In this document: piece by piece, positions 32,400 to 32,683 of the stretch
Position numbering within the stretch: the stretch's first letter is position 1
Layout of the letters: each line of letters opens with the position of its first letter
DNA from: Eubacteriales bacterium
Lineage (GTDB): Bacteria > Bacillota > Clostridia > Saccharofermentanales > UBA5734
Reading direction: 5' to 3'
DNA: 32,683 nucleotides
NCBI GenBank assembly: GCA_028695145.1
Contig: JAQVJP010000017.1
Span: 1 to 32,683 of the forward strand
The notes under the pieces: generated by a model
Database searches by the model: none
What the model was told of the DNA's origin: nothing
What the model saw: the letters and a program-made list of their open reading frames with translations, nothing else
Made by a program: the position numbers and the translations under genes

Positions 32400-32683
32400 A
32401 TGAAAAAGCTTCTTCAGTTGTTTCTTCATCGAGCAGTATTGGTCAGCCTGCTGATCGTACTCCAAATTGTAGTACTCATCTTAGTTCTGTCATATTTTAA
32501 TACTTATTTTGTCGGGTTCTACTGGTTTTCACTGATCATCAGTGTCCTTGCCGGATTGTTCATAATGAACAGCAAGAGCAATCCCGCTTATAAGCTCGCC
32601 TGGATGGTACCACTTCTATTGTTCCCGGTTTTTGGCGGACTGTTTTACATTGTTTTCGGTAACAATAAACTGAGCAAAAGAGA
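32400..32683 (+). CDS. cls: Cardiolipin synthase, N-terminal part (runs off the window)
   Basis: The first 94 residues contain two TM helices (about 13-32 and 40-58), followed by the PLDc_N-type motif NPAYKLAWM and then FPVFGGLFYIVFGNNK. That combination is the hallmark start of bacterial cardiolipin synthases, which join two phosphatidylglycerols in the membrane; the two phospholipase-D HKD domains would lie beyond the window end. The start chosen is the ATG at 32400 with AGGTGA about 5 bases upstream. An in-frame ATG at 32379 has GGAAG too close. It follows the HD-GYP gene by about 130 bases, in which I see no clear terminator. Confidence 0.85.
   Translation, partial: MKKLLQLFLHRAVLVSLLIVLQIVVLILVLSYFNTYFVGFYWFSLIISVLAGLFIMNSKSNPAYKLAWMVPLLLFPVFGGLFYIVFGNNKLSKR

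Overview
The window looks like chromosomal DNA from an anaerobic Gram-positive bacterium of the Firmicutes (Bacillota), probably Clostridia-like; I cannot place it more finely. Supporting signs are the long-form ribosome hibernation factor, PcrA-type helicase, CsoR/CopZ/CopA copper operon, a DUF2680-like secreted protein, strong AGGAGG ribosome binding sites and GTP-type PEP carboxykinase. No rRNA, tRNA, CRISPR array, transposase, prophage or integrase was recognised. Gene density is high and no gene-free stretch exceeds about 300 bases; the longest is the gap/DUF1858 intergenic region at 7687-7981.

Layout. 1-6440 is mixed housekeeping: the 3' part of a Na/phosphate cotransporter fused to a PhoU-like domain (+), a bidirectional terminator, pcrA (-), hpf (-), and a divergent polyisoprenyl-phosphate-type glycosyltransferase (+) ending 6 bases from the convergent cytidine deaminase gene (-). 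6540-10120 is central carbon metabolism: a GAPDH of unusual (kinetoplastid-like) type, a small DUF1858 protein and GTP-dependent PEP carboxykinase. 10290-16230 is a sugar locus read on the minus strand: a split transketolase (two genes coupled by ATGA), a glycerol-kinase-like FGGY kinase and an L-fucose-isomerase-like enzyme, followed by a LacI regulator with its own promoter. The operon promoter is near consensus (TTGACA-17-TATGAT), with an AACG-A-CGTT palindrome exactly in the middle of the spacer. That is a good candidate operator for the LacI protein. The substrate is unknown and no transporter lies beside the cluster.

16440-21300 is a tightly packed six-gene minus-strand operon with an odd combination: a pRiA4b ORF-3-family protein, an orphan 116-aa protein, a stand-alone cobalamin-binding-domain protein, an FtsX/MacB-type permease, its LolD-type ATPase, and a shikimate-dehydrogenase-like enzyme lacking the usual Ser-x-Ser substrate motif. 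I cannot assign it a known function. 21340-23520 holds a D,D-carboxypeptidase and a secreted DUF2680-like protein.

23650-28550 looks like a metal or envelope stress block. An OmpR-type response regulator and its kinase (with a Met-rich patch in the extracellular loop) are divergent from the secreted protein, and TTGTG repeats in helical phase lie over that protein's promoter. The kinase gene converges on, and overlaps, a copA-copZ-csoR operon with a G/C-rich CsoR-type operator at its promoter. 28700-32683 carries methylglyoxal synthase (-), an SGNH hydrolase (+), a membrane GAF/HD-GYP protein (+) and the 5' end of a cardiolipin synthase gene (+) that runs off the window.

All identifications come from reading motifs and overall resemblance to remembered families. 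No database search was run.
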